From Ilumatobacter sp. (GTDB lineage Bacteria > Actinomycetota > Acidimicrobiia > Acidimicrobiales > Ilumatobacteraceae): DNA of 32,277 nt. The notes under the pieces were generated by a model. That model was given only the letters and a program-made list of their open reading frames with translations, did no database searches and had not been told where the DNA came from. Both the position numbers and the translations under genes were made by a program. Below, piece after piece: positions 31,886-32,277 of this stretch. Each line of letters begins with the position of its first letter. Within the stretch, counting starts at the first letter, position 1. The stretch is from contig JABDKP010000131.1 in the NCBI GenBank assembly GCA_013002175.1, positions 1 through 32,277 on the forward strand. The letters run 5' to 3'.

Positions 31886-32277
31886 ATGACCATGACCGAA
31901 TCCTCAGCCCAACAGGAACTCAAGGACGGACGCGTCGTCGGCATCGCCGGCCCCGTCATCGACGTCGAGTTCCCGCGCGGCTCGTTGCCGGAGTTGAACT
32001 CGGCGATCGAGTTCGACGTCACGCTCGACGGCAAGACCAACACGGTCCTCGCCGAGGTCGCCCAGCAGCTCGGTGACGCCCGCGTGCGGGCAATCTGCAT
32101 GAAGCCGACCGACGGCCTGGTACGCGGCGCGTCCGTGCGCAACCTCGGCCACGGCATCCAGGTGCCGGTCGGCGACAAGGTGCTCGGGAACGTCTGGAAC
32201 GTGTGGGGTGAGGCGCTCGACACGCCGCCTGAGGGCCTCGAGGACATGGAGCGGTGGGACATCCACCGGCCCGCCCC
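31886..32277 (+). CDS. atpD: ATP synthase F1 subunit beta (partial)
   Basis: Catalytic subunit of F1, cut by the window edge; about 130 residues are present. The N-terminal barrel is clear: DGRVVGIAGPVIDVEFPRGS, TVLAEVAQQLGDARVRAI and MKPTDGLVRG, then VPVGDKVLGNVWNVWGEALD. The Walker A lies beyond the edge. AGGAG at 31870-31874 precedes the ATG at 31886; a second ATG at 31892 is possible. It follows atpG by 31 nt in the usual gamma-beta order; atpC should follow. Confidence 0.95.
   Translation, partial: MTMTESSAQQELKDGRVVGIAGPVIDVEFPRGSLPELNSAIEFDVTLDGKTNTVLAEVAQQLGDARVRAICMKPTDGLVRGASVRNLGHGIQVPVGDKVLGNVWNVWGEALDTPPEGLEDMERWDIHRPA

Overview
The window is about 32 kb of high-G+C bacterial DNA (roughly 70% by eye, not counted) with dense genes, many GTG starts and 4-nt stop/start overlaps. 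The gene order follows, from memory, the Mycobacterium tuberculosis backbone Rv1292-Rv1310: argS-lysA-hom-thrC-(thrB)-rho-rpmE-prfA-prmC-(sua5)-wecA-atpI-atpB-atpE-atpF-atpH-atpA-atpG-atpD. The host is therefore almost certainly an actinomycete in the broad sense. The interruptions, the long-form threonine synthase, the unfused delta subunit and the secreted DUF1800/DUF1501 pair point away from Mycobacterium and towards the class Acidimicrobiia (Ilumatobacter-like); that placement is inference.

Layout. 1-6497 (+): argS, lysA, a PemK/MazF-like gene coupled to lysA, a gap holding a 63-nt tandem repeat, then hom and thrC (translation and Lys/Thr synthesis). 6498-9200 (+): rho behind a structured leader, a cloverleaf-like inverted-repeat element on the rho stop codon, rpmE and a strong intrinsic terminator. 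9201-14325 (+): an accessory block of a DUF1800 protein, a Tat-exported DUF1501 protein with three 125-residue C-terminal repeats, and an unrecognised 340-aa protein. 14326-16291 (+): prfA-prmC. 16298-19933 (-): a nucleoside hydrolase, an S9 (DPP IV-type) peptidase and a TerB-like protein. 19960-20760 (+): a lipoprotein. 20764-22260 (-): a thiolase-like protein. 22368-24082 (+): rpiB-glyA. 24136-25398 (+): wecA. 25406-32277 (+): the ATP synthase operon (atpZ-atpI-atpB-atpE-atpF-atpF-atpH-atpA-atpG-atpD), with atpD cut by the window edge.

How the genes work together. lysA, hom and thrC belong to the aspartate-family pathway; homoserine kinase (thrB), expected between thrC and rho, is absent. 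rho, rpmE, prfA and prmC serve transcription termination, the ribosome and translation termination (PrmC methylates the release factor encoded beside it). wecA starts lipid-linked glycan synthesis and the last ten genes build an F1Fo ATP synthase with two distinct b-type subunits.

Most transcription-unit starts carry a TANNNT -10 hexamer only 6-9 nt before the start codon, which suggests leaderless mRNAs. rho, rpmE and the atp operon instead appear to have real leaders, those of rho and atp with hairpins. No gene-free stretch exceeds about 245 nt. I saw no tRNA, rRNA, CRISPR array, transposase or phage gene.
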